27,375 bases of DNA from GW2011-AR15 sp964512765 (GTDB taxonomy: Archaea; Nanobdellota; Nanobdellia; Woesearchaeales; GW2011-AR15). The position numbers and the translations under genes are program-made. Of this stretch, positions 14,139 through 22,525 are shown in pieces; the stretch's first letter is position 1; every line of letters starts with the position of its first letter. Location of the stretch: positions 1 through 27,375 of the forward strand of contig CAZEKF010000017.1 in NCBI GenBank assembly GCA_964512765.1, in the 5' to 3' direction. The notes below the pieces were generated by a model. It saw nothing but the letters and a program-made list of their open reading frames with translations, had not been told where the DNA came from and made no database searches.

Positions 14139-14303
14139 ATGGTAGATGTTGACGAAGAAGTATACGATGATTCAATTGAAGAAAAACCTGAAGATGCGTT
14201 AGATAACGATGAGATATCTCCTGAAGAGGAAGGTTTTTTAAAAGGACACGACGAAGCTTACGACGAAACTAAAGAAAAAGATCTTGATAAAGAATTTGAA
14301 TAA
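14139..14303 (+). CDS. Small highly acidic protein, 54 aa
   Basis: This short ORF encodes a protein in which close to half the residues are Asp or Glu, starting MVDVDEEVYDDSIEEK and ending KEFE. It has no hydrophobic core segment and is probably disordered. A TATA-like box, a GGGGTG ribosome-binding site and a clean ATG support it as a real gene. It converges directly (stop codons adjacent) on the two strongly basic coiled-coil proteins at 14304-16399. That contrast of charge is notable, but no interaction can be claimed. Confidence 0.6.
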   Translation: MVDVDEEVYDDSIEEKPEDALDNDEISPEEEGFLKGHDEAYDETKEKDLDKEFE

Positions 14304-15407
14304 TTATATTTTTTGTTTAACATACTCTTTTAATTTAGAAATAGACTTCTCATAATTTTTAAAACCATGTTCGCGTTTTTTTAACTTGTTGAGCTCACTA
14401 AGGTAATGTTTTTTTAACTTACTCAAGTTATCACGACCGTTCATTAGTTCTTTTTCAGCTTTTATTAGCATTACTTCTTTTTTTAACAACTTTCTGTTCT
14501 TTTTAGTGTTCAACTCTTTATTTCTTTTATGTAGATTATTATGTTTTTTAAGTTCTTGTCTTAACTCGTGTATTTTTTTTTCTTCATCATTTCGCATGTT
14601 AATGACTATTTCTAGGTCATGTTTTAGATTTTTTCTTGTTTCAAAAAATTCTTTTCTTTGATTTTTAAGGTCCTGTTCTTTTTCAGAAACTAAATAAAAC
14701 TTTTTTAACAACCATCTCTTTAAAATTAATGATTTTTTAAGCTTAGTTTCAATAATTAATTTTTTGTTATCAATCTTCTTTTCTGTGTCTAACTTCTCCT
14801 GAATCTTTTTCTTAACCAAATTCAAAGTTTTTTTGTTAAATCTTTGGTTTTGTTTCACAGATTTTTCTAATTTATGAAGTTCTTTAAACCTTTTTTCCAT
14901 GAACTTATTTTTCTTTTTAATCTTGTCTTCATTTTTTATTAATCTACTATCTCTTTTATTAAGCTGTAAATCAGAAGAATCTTGTTCTTTCTGTTTTTTG
15001 TTCAACTCAAACTTTTTCTCTTTTAACTTTGTTGCATAATTATCTAGATCAGTCTTTTTCTTGTCAAGATCTTTTTTAAGTTTCACCAGACTTTTTTCTT
15101 TTTCAACTGTATGATTGTATAGATTTTTAATAGATTTTTCCCTTGTATTAAGAGATTTTGTATAATTTTCTAACTCACTCTTTTTCTTTTCCAGAATGTT
15201 AATTGTTTTTGTAAATGAAGCTTTTTTATCTGATAATTCATTTAACTGTTTTCTTATCTTTTTTGATTTACTTTTTAGATCTGCTTGTTTTCTTTCCAGT
15301 TTATTGTTAGTTCCAATTAGTTCAGTTTTGTGTTTCTGCAACTCATTATATCTTTTCTCAAGAAGTTCTTCATATTTCTTTAACTCTTTTTTACGTTGCT
15401 TAATCAT
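14304..15407 (-). CDS. Basic coiled-coil protein B, 367 aa
   Basis: The whole protein reads as one long coiled coil. It has no proline and no cysteine in 367 residues, very high Lys and Glu, and regularly spaced Leu/Ile heptads. The net charge is strongly positive. No ATPase head, hinge or globular domain is visible, so it is not an SMC or Rad50 protein. A short hydrophobic-basic interruption (LILKRWLLKKFYLVSE) near residues 230-245 breaks the pattern. Its start overlaps the stop of the upstream gene by four bases (ATGA), which implies translational coupling and a joint product. A cytoskeletal, nucleoid or scaffold role is possible but unproven; the family is unknown. Confidence 0.8.
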   Translation of the reverse strand: MIKQRKKELKKYEELLEKRYNELQKHKTELIGTNNKLERKQADLKSKSKKIRKQLNELSDKKASFTKTINILEKKKSELENYTKSLNTREKSIKNLYNHTVEKEKSLVKLKKDLDKKKTDLDNYATKLKEKKFELNKKQKEQDSSDLQLNKRDSRLIKNEDKIKKKNKFMEKRFKELHKLEKSVKQNQRFNKKTLNLVKKKIQEKLDTEKKIDNKKLIIETKLKKSLILKRWLLKKFYLVSEKEQDLKNQRKEFFETRKNLKHDLEIVINMRNDEEKKIHELRQELKKHNNLHKRNKELNTKKNRKLLKKEVMLIKAEKELMNGRDNLSKLKKHYLSELNKLKKREHGFKNYEKSISKLKEYVKQKI

Positions 15408-16399
15408 TTTCTACTTTTCTTATGAATCTCTTTTAACAATTTCTCGTTTTCTTTAATTTCCTTTGAAATAGTGTCAATTTGTTCTTCAAGTTCTTTTCTA
15501 TGGCCACTAAGATTTTTTTCTTTTTTTTCCAAATCTGTTTGTTTCTTTTCTAACTCATTATTAATCCTATTTATTTTTTTCTCTTTATTGTTTAGTTCTT
15601 TTACTTTATCCTTGTAAGATTTCTTCTTTTTGTTAAGATCTTTTTCATTTTTTGCTATGCAATCTTCTTTTGACGTTATTTTTTTAAGCCTTGAATTAAC
15701 ATCCTCTTCTTTTAATGCTAAATTATTTTTCATAGTAACTAAATCATGTTCTTTTTTATTTAACCTAACTTCTTCTTCTGTTAACTGTGCTTTTAACTTG
15801 TCAAGGTTTTTCTTTAGTTCTTTCAAAGGTTTCTCGTTTGTATTGATCCATAGTTCTTTTTTATGAAGATCAATTTTTTTCTTAGTTATTTGTTTTCCAA
15901 GTGTTTTTAGTTTAATTTCTGCTTGGTTAAAAAATTTCTTTTTCAGATTATAATTTTCTTGAGTGGTTTTAAACAATCTTTTTATTTTACCAAGTTCAAC
16001 ATCTTTGGCTTTTACCAATGTTTCAAGTAACTTAATTGACTTTTTGTGTAATTGGCTAAGTTTAGTTTTTGCGTCAAGACTTTTTTTCAAATGAGTTATT
16101 TTTTCAATAAGTTTCCTGTTTTGTTTAACAAGATCTTTGTACAATTTTTCATTCTTAAACATTGATTTAGCAGATTTTTCAAGAATTCGTTTTTCTTTAA
16201 TCAATTCTTCTTGATGCAATTTTCTTTTATAATAATCTTTTTTTTTAGATTCTAATAAACTTCCTAACGCGTGTTCTTTGACATCATGACCTTGGTTTTT
16301 AACATGATGCACAAAACCTAACCATTCATCATGGTTCCAAGAAGCTTTTTTTTCTTCAATAAACTCTTCAACTACTTTTAACAACTGTTTATTACCCAT
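15404..16399 (-). CDS. Basic coiled-coil protein A with small N-terminal domain, 331 aa
   Basis: The first 60 or so residues form a small helical domain containing W21 and W26 (KKASWNHDEWLGFVHHVKNQ) and ending ALGSLLESKKKDYYK. The rest, about 65-331, is continuous coiled coil with one proline (NEKPL) and recurring phrases of the type L-KKE-DL. The N-terminal domain may be the specific anchor or binding part and the coil an oligomerisation rod. It is followed with a four-base ATGA overlap by coiled-coil protein B, so this gene is first in a two-gene operon. Whether LonB, about 390 bases upstream on the same strand, belongs to the operon is unclear. I do not recognise the family. Confidence 0.8.
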   Translation of the reverse strand: MGNKQLLKVVEEFIEEKKASWNHDEWLGFVHHVKNQGHDVKEHALGSLLESKKKDYYKRKLHQEELIKEKRILEKSAKSMFKNEKLYKDLVKQNRKLIEKITHLKKSLDAKTKLSQLHKKSIKLLETLVKAKDVELGKIKRLFKTTQENYNLKKKFFNQAEIKLKTLGKQITKKKIDLHKKELWINTNEKPLKELKKNLDKLKAQLTEEEVRLNKKEHDLVTMKNNLALKEEDVNSRLKKITSKEDCIAKNEKDLNKKKKSYKDKVKELNNKEKKINRINNELEKKQTDLEKKEKNLSGHRKELEEQIDTISKEIKENEKLLKEIHKKSRK

Positions 16400-16449
16400 A
16401 TACCCACACTTAATACAGAATTGATAAGTCAGAGTTTAAATATATTTCG

Positions 16450-16791
16450 TTAATTTAGAACCTTTAATCTTTCAACTATCAATTCTTTTTCATCACTATC
16501 ATCAGAAACTCTGGCTGTTATTTCAACATAATCTCCTTGAACAACTTCTAATTTGTCAAACGCAATGGCTTTAATTTCACTTTCCTGGTTGATAACTAAG
16601 AATGTTACTTTATCGGATTTTGTGATTTCTTTAACCTGACCTTTAATTTGAACACTACCAGTTATTTCTTCGTTTGTGATTTTTTGAATGGTAGTATCAT
16701 TAACTTCAATGTTACCAGAAATAAAATATAATAAAGTAATGCCTAGTACAGAAACAATAATAGCTAGTTTAACTAAAAATGACTCGTTCAT
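16450..16791 (-). CDS. Membrane-anchored OB-fold protein coupled to LonB
   Basis: This 113-aa protein has one N-terminal membrane helix (about 8-26, LAIIVSVLGITLLYFISG). Residues about 42-113 look like an OB-fold barrel: a run of strands with SVQIKGQVKEI, VTFLVINQESEIKAIAF, VVQGDYVEITARVSD and LIVERLKVL. This resembles the tRNA_anti-like OB folds used for nucleic acid or protein binding. Its ATG overlaps the LonB stop by four bases (ATGA), so the two proteins are probably made together and both sit in the cytoplasmic membrane. A role as a LonB accessory or substrate adaptor is inference from context only. Confidence 0.75.
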   Translation of the reverse strand: MNESFLVKLAIIVSVLGITLLYFISGNIEVNDTTIQKITNEEITGSVQIKGQVKEITKSDKVTFLVINQESEIKAIAFDKLEVVQGDYVEITARVSDDSDEKELIVERLKVLN

Positions 16792-18686
16792 TTACGCTTT
16801 ATTTGTTTTAAAATATCTTTTTTACCTGTCCAGTCAAGTGCTTGTTCAAGTACTTCAATAATATTTTCAACTGGAATAACTTTTATTTTTGACAATTTTT
16901 CTTTTGAAATAATTAAATCTTGCATGTTACTTTTCGGTACAATAACGTATTTCAGGCCTGCTTCAATTGCAGCTTCAACTTTACTAGTTACACCGCCAAT
17001 TGGGAGGACTTCTCCTCTAACTGATAAACTACCTGTCATTGCATATTCTTGTTTAATAGGAATTCCTTTCAGAGCAGATATGATAGTGGTTGCAACTGCA
17101 ATGCTTGCTGAATCACCTTCAACACCTTCATGCGTTTGTAAAAATTGTACATAAATGTCGTACTTACCACGGATATCTTCGCCAAAAAATTTCCTAACAA
17201 TCGCAGTAACGTTTTTAACAGCTTCTCTTGCTATCTCTCCTAGTTTACCAGTTGCAATGACTTGTGAGTCTTTACCACTTAAAGTTACTTCAGATTCAAT
17301 GGGTAATATGATACCTGAAAACGCAGCTCCTCCACCAATAACAGCTAACCCGTTCACACGACCTATTTGTTTACCAACTGATTTAATAACTTCATATTCT
17401 TTTTTCCGTTCAATATATTTATCTGCAATTTGTTGTTCTAATGTCCTTGCAACTTGTTTAGCTTTTTTAATATGTTCAGCCTGTACTAATTTCTTACCTT
17501 CTTCTTTAGCAAGATCACCTGCTGCTCTTACTAACCCACCTAAATCTCTTAATCGTAATGTTAAATGGCCTTTCCTATTAGCGCGTTTCTTAGCTTCATA
17601 AATAATAGCTTCAACTGCAGATTTTGAGAAATGCGGTATTTTCTTATCTTTTTTAATTTCTTGTGCAACAAAAATCGCGATCTTATCCTGGTTCTCAGGA
17701 GTGTCAGGTATTGTTTCGTCCATGAAAACTTCGTATCCATATCCTCTGATTCTTGATCTTAAAGCAGGATGCATGTGTTTAACAGTTTCCATGTTACCAG
17801 CAGCGACCATAATAAAACTACAAGGTACTGGTTCTGTACGTACCATTGCACCTGCACTTCTTTCACTTTGTCCAGTGATTGAATATTTACCTTCTTGCAA
17901 CGCAGTTAATAATTCTTGTTGTGTCTGCGGTTGTAATGTTGCAATTTCATCGACAAATAATACGCCCATGTGTGCTTTATGTATCATGCCTGTAACAACT
18001 CTTTCATGTGGCGGTGTTCCTAATCCACCTGATTGGAACGGATCGTGTAATACATCTCCGAGTAATGCACCAGCATGCGCGCCTGTTGCGTCAAAAAACG
18101 GTACTTGTTTTTTACCAAAATTGTCTACTATAACTTTTGGTGCTTTTGACTTATTTTCCATTTTTTTGCCAAAGTTCATCATGAACACAAAACCAAAAAT
18201 AAATACCATGCCTGTTACCATTGACGCTGAATATATGATTGCGTTAGCAGTTGGATTGTTCTGCACAAAAAATTCGTTTTTCCATAAATAATAAGGTAGG
18301 AATGTTGCTATTATGACAAGAATGATCATTATAATGTTCATATTTTTCAAAGTAGACTGGCTTTGCAGTTTAGCTTTCATCACAAACTCACGGCCTTTTC
18401 CAGCAGGCATTGTCCTTACTAATGGCTGGTTTTCATCATTGGGATTCGGGAAAGACAAAACATCAACTAACTTTTCTTTTGGCAGTAATTCTGCCAATGC
18501 CAATCCAAGCATACTTTTACCTGTACCAGGTTCGCCAATTAATAACACGTGCCGTCTTTGTTCAGCGGCTTTTTTAACAATATTAACACCATGATCCTGG
18601 CCAATAACCTGGTCAACTATTTTTTTAGAAACAGGAATGTCTTTAGTAGTCGTGTACTTTAACCTAGATTTTTTTTTAAGAGCCAT
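16788..18686 (-). CDS. lonB: Archaeal membrane-anchored ATP-dependent protease LonB
   Basis: LonB degrades unfolded and membrane proteins at the cytoplasmic face. Domain order is typical: Walker A GEPGTGKS (51-58); an insertion within the AAA+ module with two membrane helices (about 117-136 and 148-170); Walker B VLFVDE (242-247); arginine-containing helices; then the Lon protease domain from about 435. The catalytic dyad is visible as S526 in EGDSASIA and K569 in GGVTSKVEAA. At 632 aa it is a normal LonB. A TATA box (reverse of about 18712-18723) lies about 30 nt upstream of the ATG, and the region up to the divergent gene at 18816 holds both promoters. The next gene is translationally coupled. 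Confidence 0.96.
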   Translation of the reverse strand: MALKKKSRLKYTTTKDIPVSKKIVDQVIGQDHGVNIVKKAAEQRRHVLLIGEPGTGKSMLGLALAELLPKEKLVDVLSFPNPNDENQPLVRTMPAGKGREFVMKAKLQSQSTLKNMNIIMIILVIIATFLPYYLWKNEFFVQNNPTANAIIYSASMVTGMVFIFGFVFMMNFGKKMENKSKAPKVIVDNFGKKQVPFFDATGAHAGALLGDVLHDPFQSGGLGTPPHERVVTGMIHKAHMGVLFVDEIATLQPQTQQELLTALQEGKYSITGQSERSAGAMVRTEPVPCSFIMVAAGNMETVKHMHPALRSRIRGYGYEVFMDETIPDTPENQDKIAIFVAQEIKKDKKIPHFSKSAVEAIIYEAKKRANRKGHLTLRLRDLGGLVRAAGDLAKEEGKKLVQAEHIKKAKQVARTLEQQIADKYIERKKEYEVIKSVGKQIGRVNGLAVIGGGAAFSGIILPIESEVTLSGKDSQVIATGKLGEIAREAVKNVTAIVRKFFGEDIRGKYDIYVQFLQTHEGVEGDSASIAVATTIISALKGIPIKQEYAMTGSLSVRGEVLPIGGVTSKVEAAIEAGLKYVIVPKSNMQDLIISKEKLSKIKVIPVENIIEVLEQALDWTGKKDILKQIKRK

Positions 18687-18815
18687 TATGAAAAAAGTGG
18701 AAGAGTATATTGTATATAAATTTAGTGCTTAATTTTATTAAAATGAACGTGGGATTCTACATTTGATTTTATTAAATAATTTTTTATATTAACTCTTATC
18801 ATATTTGTACTGAAT

Positions 18816-19544
18816 ATGACAGAAAACTTATTAGATTTAGAAAGTGAGATAAGAAACTTATTGGGAAATAGTTGGTGTGATTATGAAACTTTATTGAGTG
18901 AAGTAGAAAATGAAATTAATAGAGTTCATGTTGAAAGTAATTCATTCACACGTATTGATTTTGATCCTATTAAACAACGAGTGTATAAAGCAATATTGAA
19001 TTGTGAAGTTTCTGAACAAAGGAGAGAATGGGCGCAAGAATGTTTGGATAATTATCATACCTGGTTAATTTATTTGACAACTGATACATTACGTCCTTAT
19101 GGAGATCCAATAGTAGATAAATGGGAACGCATTGGGCTAGAACTAATTAAAATATATGATTTAGCACTTCGGGATTCTGTCAGTTTTGGAGAAAAAACTT
19201 TAGATTTTGTCAGAGCTGCAATAAATAACAGAATAACACTTGCAGGATATGCAGCAACTGCTATAGGTGGTTACGGCACATACAAAATTGTTGAAACTAT
19301 GTTAACTGAAGGAATCGCATCCTTAGTATGCTGTATGGGACCAATATTCATAGCTCTTTTAATTGCAGGAGTAGTTGATTTGAGCATAACACAATTTCCT
19401 GGGGATACTTATAAAATGCTAAGAAGTGCAAAAAATTGCCACAAGATGTATGGAAAAATTCGTCAAAGTGTCAAGTTATACAAAGAAAATAGTCCATGTC
19501 ATAGAATTGGAGTAGAAATAGCTGAAAAATTGCTTGAAGATTAG
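18816..19544 (+). CDS. Hypothetical protein with C-terminal membrane hairpin
   Basis: I do not recognise this 242-aa protein. The N-terminal half (1-135) is soluble, helical and acidic with several tryptophans. Residues about 137-195 are hydrophobic and glycine-rich (TLAGYAATAIGGYGTYKIV, LVCCMGPIFIALLIAGVVDL) and likely form two membrane helices or a membrane-inserted hairpin. The C-terminal 45 residues are charged. Cysteines are more frequent than in neighbouring proteins (CC pair, plus C206 and C227 region). A TATA-like TTTTTATATTAAC lies about 30 nt before the ATG. It is divergent from lonB. Confidence 0.7.
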   Translation: MTENLLDLESEIRNLLGNSWCDYETLLSEVENEINRVHVESNSFTRIDFDPIKQRVYKAILNCEVSEQRREWAQECLDNYHTWLIYLTTDTLRPYGDPIVDKWERIGLELIKIYDLALRDSVSFGEKTLDFVRAAINNRITLAGYAATAIGGYGTYKIVETMLTEGIASLVCCMGPIFIALLIAGVVDLSITQFPGDTYKMLRSAKNCHKMYGKIRQSVKLYKENSPCHRIGVEIAEKLLED

Positions 19545-19571
19545 TGATTAACCTTATGAGTCATTATATAT

Positions 19572-20255
19572 CTATTTCCCAGCAAACTTCTCAATAGCTT
19601 TTACAAAATCATTTTTATTTATTTCAAGGATTTTTTTATTTAATTGGATAACTGTAGAATTAGCACTGTCCCATAGGAAAGTTCCTCTGAACTTGTTATC
19701 TGGTTCAATTATTAAATCAGGCGGCATGAAATAACTACTGTAAACGTTTTCTTTGAAAGTTTCAGGAGTTATCGAATCAATGTCCATTTTTTCTAACATA
19801 ATTTTTCTAATTATTACTCTGGACGCATCCGCAATCTCCTGTTGACTGTTGTAATTAATACAAATATTAAGAAAGAAATGGTCAAAATCATTAGTCTCTT
19901 TGTCAACTCGTTTAATTTCTTCAACTAACTGTCCCATTAAATCATACCATCTCCCAAAAAATGTAATGTTAATTTTATGTTCAATAGCTTTCTGTAATAA
20001 TTTTTTACAATGTTCGTATAACAATATTTCATCAATATCCTCTTTGCTACCTAATGATATTGTTAAAATAGGTATATTTTTTTCTTTTTGAGCATCGATT
20101 ATTTCATCTAAAATAACTACTAACTTTTCAAAATCTATTTTTTTGTTTTCTTCTGTTGAGTTTAATGAAAATAAATTAAGAACAACGTGTTTAGGATAAT
20201 TCTTGTCAACTGGTGTTTTTTGAAGTAATGATTGTAGTTTTTTAAGATCTATCAT
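19572..20255 (-). CDS. Degenerate cis-prenyltransferase (UppS)-like protein, probable pseudoenzyme
   Basis: The fold of undecaprenyl/dehydrodolichyl diphosphate synthase is recognisable along the length. KHVVLNLF (22-29) aligns with KHVAIIMDGNRRWA. NIPILTISLGSKED (60-73) matches the GI--LT-YAFS-EN strand. Then come ITFFGRWYDL (97-106), FLNICINYNSQQEIADA (128-144), MPPDLIIEP (177-185) and FRGTFLWDSANSTV (189-202). Two key elements are lost. The N-terminal DGN aspartate and its phosphate loop are replaced by hydrophobic residues, and the IRTSGE motif near 184 reads IEPDNK without the arginine. It should therefore be inactive as a prenyltransferase by itself. Eukaryotic NgBR/Nus1 is a precedent for a catalytically dead partner subunit. 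At 227 aa it is near family length. An AAGGGGG element precedes the ATG. Confidence 0.75.
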   Translation of the reverse strand: MIDLKKLQSLLQKTPVDKNYPKHVVLNLFSLNSTEENKKIDFEKLVVILDEIIDAQKEKNIPILTISLGSKEDIDEILLYEHCKKLLQKAIEHKINITFFGRWYDLMGQLVEEIKRVDKETNDFDHFFLNICINYNSQQEIADASRVIIRKIMLEKMDIDSITPETFKENVYSSYFMPPDLIIEPDNKFRGTFLWDSANSTVIQLNKKILEINKNDFVKAIEKFAGK

Positions 20256-20297
20256 TATAGTATTTCCCCCTTAAGATATTAGATTATTTGAAGGTTT

Positions 20298-20672
20298 TTA
20301 AGGGTTTGGTTGATATGCATATGTTCTTACATAATTTTGAGCAATAGTTAAATATATGATTGCTATTGAGTCATCAGAAAAAATACTTTCAAATAAACTA
20401 GTACAATCTTCCATCTGTGGTATATCAATTTGTTGAGGAATCTTTTGGTATTCTTTTAATGAAACTATAACATCAGCCAGATATTGAATAAATTCAGTTT
20501 GATCTCCTTGATATCCATGTAATGTATCAATTATGTCTAGCGGGTTAACTTCCCATCTTCCTGCTGTTCCAGTTCTCAATATACTTTCAAGTCTCTTCCT
20601 CCACGAAACCGGTGATGGAGCATCTCTATCACGTGATCCAGATGGGCCATCTCCCCATATAAATCCTGTCAT
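20298..20672 (-). CDS. Hypothetical protein, about 124 aa
   Basis: I do not recognise this protein. The frame is open to 20720, but the ATG at 20672 lies about 25 nt after a TATA box (TATAAATAAG, reverse of about 20692-20703), so the shorter form is preferred. It begins MTGFIWGDGPSGSRDRD, a Gly/Asp/Arg-rich stretch that looks disordered, followed by helices (TEFIQYLADVIVSLKEYQ and LFESIFSDDSIAIIYLTIAQ). No motif identifies a function. It shares a divergent promoter region with elp3. Confidence 0.6.
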   Translation of the reverse strand: MTGFIWGDGPSGSRDRDAPSPVSWRKRLESILRTGTAGRWEVNPLDIIDTLHGYQGDQTEFIQYLADVIVSLKEYQKIPQQIDIPQMEDCTSLFESIFSDDSIAIIYLTIAQNYVRTYAYQPNP

Positions 20673-20720
20673 TATAATAAGTGTTTTAATCTTATTTATA
20701 AATCTGGTTCTAAATAGCAT

Positions 20721-20730
20721 TATTTTTATA
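20721..20730 (+). promoter_or_regulatory. TATA box for elp3
   Basis: TATTTTTATA is centred about 22 nt before the ATG at 20748 and 28 nt before a second in-frame ATG at 20754. The second spacing is the more usual for a leaderless start in this window. Confidence 0.45.
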
Positions 20731-20747
20731 ACAAGTGATTTTTCCAG

Positions 20748-22499
20748 ATGATTATGAGTGACTTTTTCAAAGAAATAATTCCTGTACTTAAGAGAAAGAA
20801 ACTAAATCCAAAAGAACTTAATAGGCTAAAAAACAAACTTGCTAAAAAGTACAGATTAAAAAAAATCCCAACTAATGCAGAGATTTTATTGAATGCAAAT
20901 TCTAAAGATTACAAAAAATTAAATTTAATAACAAAACCTACTAGAACCTTGTCTGGAGTTGCACCTATTGCTTTAATGTGCAAACCGCATAAATGCCCGC
21001 ACGGTACTTGTATATATTGTCCAGGCGGTCCTGGAAGTGAATTTGGAGATGTACCACAATCCTATACAGGTAAAGAACCTAGCACAATGCGTTCTATAAG
21101 AAATAATTATGATCCTTACCTTATTGTAATGAACAGGTTAGAACAATTTGTTGTACTTAATCAAAACCCTGAAAAAACAGAAGTTATTATACAGGGAGGA
21201 ACGTTTCCTGCTTTAGATAAAAATTATCAAAATAATTTTGTGTGTTATGTTTTCAAAGCAATGAATGATTTTTCAAAACTGTTTTATTCTAAGAATGGAT
21301 TTAACTGGACAAAATTCAAACAATTTTTTGAACTGCCAGGAGATATTTTTGATAAAAATAGAACTAGAAGAATTCAGACTAAATTATTGAAACTAAAAAG
21401 TAAATCAACTTTATTAAAAGAACAAAAAAATAATGAAACTTCTAAAATACGTTGTGTTGGATTAACTATTGAAACAAAACCTGACTGGGGTTTATTGAAA
21501 CAAGCTAATGAAATGCTTGAACAAGGGTGTACGAGAGTTGAGTTAGGTGTTCAAGCAACAGATGATAAAATATTGATGTTTGTTAATCGTGGTCATGGTG
21601 TTAAAGAAATCATTGATAGTACAAGAATATTGAAAGATTTAGGGTTAAAGATTAACTATCACATGATGCCAGGGTTGCCGTTAAGCAGTCCAAAGAAAGA
21701 CCTAACTATGTTAAAAGATACATTAGATAATCCAGATTTTAGGCCGGACATGTATAAAATATATCCAACAATGGTTATGAAAGGAACTGCATTGTATAAA
21801 TTGTATAAACAAGGCAAGTATAAACCAATTACAACTAAAACTGCATCAAACATTATTTCTAAGTTCAAGAAACACATACCATATTGGATAAGAATCATGA
21901 GGGTTCAACGTGATATTCCAACGTTTATGTCAGAAGCAGGTGTTGACCGTACTAATCTAAGACAATACATTGCAAAAGATTGTAATTGTATAAGATGCCG
22001 TGAAGCAGGTTTAATGTCAAGAAATAAATCAATTAACACTAAAAACATTAAACTATTTGTTGAAGAGTATGAAGCTAGCCAAGGCAAAGAATTTTTTATT
22101 TCATTTGAAGATACAAAACGCGAATCATTATTTGGCTATTGTAGGTTAAGGTTTCCTTCTCAATGTTTAAGAAAAGAAATTACTGATAACAGTGCTTTAA
22201 TAAGAGAATTACACGTTGTTGGAACCGCTGTTGGTATTGAAAATCCAGAACAAAACCAGGATTTTCAAATAGGCACGTTAAAGAATAAAAAAAATTCTTT
22301 AACGCACCATATAGGTGAAGAAGGTAATGTCCAACATAAAGGGCTTGGTAAAAAATTATTAAAAAAAGCTGAACAAATCGCTAGACAAAATAATAAAAAT
22401 AAAGTGGTTGTTATTTCTGGGATAGGTGTTAGAGAATACTATAAGAAATTAGGATATAGGAAAGAAGGTTGTTATGTGGTTAAAAAACTAAACATTTAA
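20748..22499 (+). CDS. elp3: tRNA U34 carboxymethyltransferase Elp3 (radical SAM/GNAT)
   Basis: Elp3 starts carboxymethyl modification of the wobble uridine in tRNAs using acetyl-CoA and S-adenosylmethionine. The radical SAM cluster cysteines are C83, C88 and C91 in HKCPHGTCIYCPGGPGSEFG. The SAM/TIM-barrel region continues through VIIQGGTFPALD, GLTIETKPDWG, TRVELGVQATDD and INYHMMPGLP. Zinc-type cysteines lie in KDCNCIRCREAG (around residue 410). The C-terminal GNAT domain has NVQHKGLGKKLLKKAE and YYKKLGYRKEGCYVVKK. The length of 583 aa is slightly above archaeal norms, partly from a loop in the GNAT domain encoded by a hairpin sequence (22276-22304). Translation may start two codons later at 20754. 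tRNA-Ser(UGA) in this window has a U34 and is the kind of tRNA that carries wobble-uridine modification, but a direct link is not shown. Confidence 0.95.
   Translation: MIMSDFFKEIIPVLKRKKLNPKELNRLKNKLAKKYRLKKIPTNAEILLNANSKDYKKLNLITKPTRTLSGVAPIALMCKPHKCPHGTCIYCPGGPGSEFGDVPQSYTGKEPSTMRSIRNNYDPYLIVMNRLEQFVVLNQNPEKTEVIIQGGTFPALDKNYQNNFVCYVFKAMNDFSKLFYSKNGFNWTKFKQFFELPGDIFDKNRTRRIQTKLLKLKSKSTLLKEQKNNETSKIRCVGLTIETKPDWGLLKQANEMLEQGCTRVELGVQATDDKILMFVNRGHGVKEIIDSTRILKDLGLKINYHMMPGLPLSSPKKDLTMLKDTLDNPDFRPDMYKIYPTMVMKGTALYKLYKQGKYKPITTKTASNIISKFKKHIPYWIRIMRVQRDIPTFMSEAGVDRTNLRQYIAKDCNCIRCREAGLMSRNKSINTKNIKLFVEEYEASQGKEFFISFEDTKRESLFGYCRLRFPSQCLRKEITDNSALIRELHVVGTAVGIENPEQNQDFQIGTLKNKKNSLTHHIGEEGNVQHKGLGKKLLKKAEQIARQNNKNKVVVISGIGVREYYKKLGYRKEGCYVVKKLNI
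22276..22304. repeat. 11-bp perfect inverted repeat inside elp3
   Basis: CGTTAAAGAAT and ATTCTTTAACG flank a run of seven A bases. The hairpin encodes part of a loop (GTLKNKKNSLTHH) between strands of the GNAT domain, just before the acetyl-CoA-binding NVQHKGLG. Confidence 0.6.
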
Positions 22500-22525
22500 A
22501 TATATGTATTACATTTTTATCATAT

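Noticed and set aside
14304..16399. SMC/Rad50-type chromosome proteins
   Set aside because: There is no Walker A, signature motif, Walker B or hinge in either coiled-coil protein.
16924..18594. Series of open frames on the plus strand across lonB
   Set aside because: They are antisense to a strongly conserved protease gene, have no starts with promoters, and show no protein features of their own.
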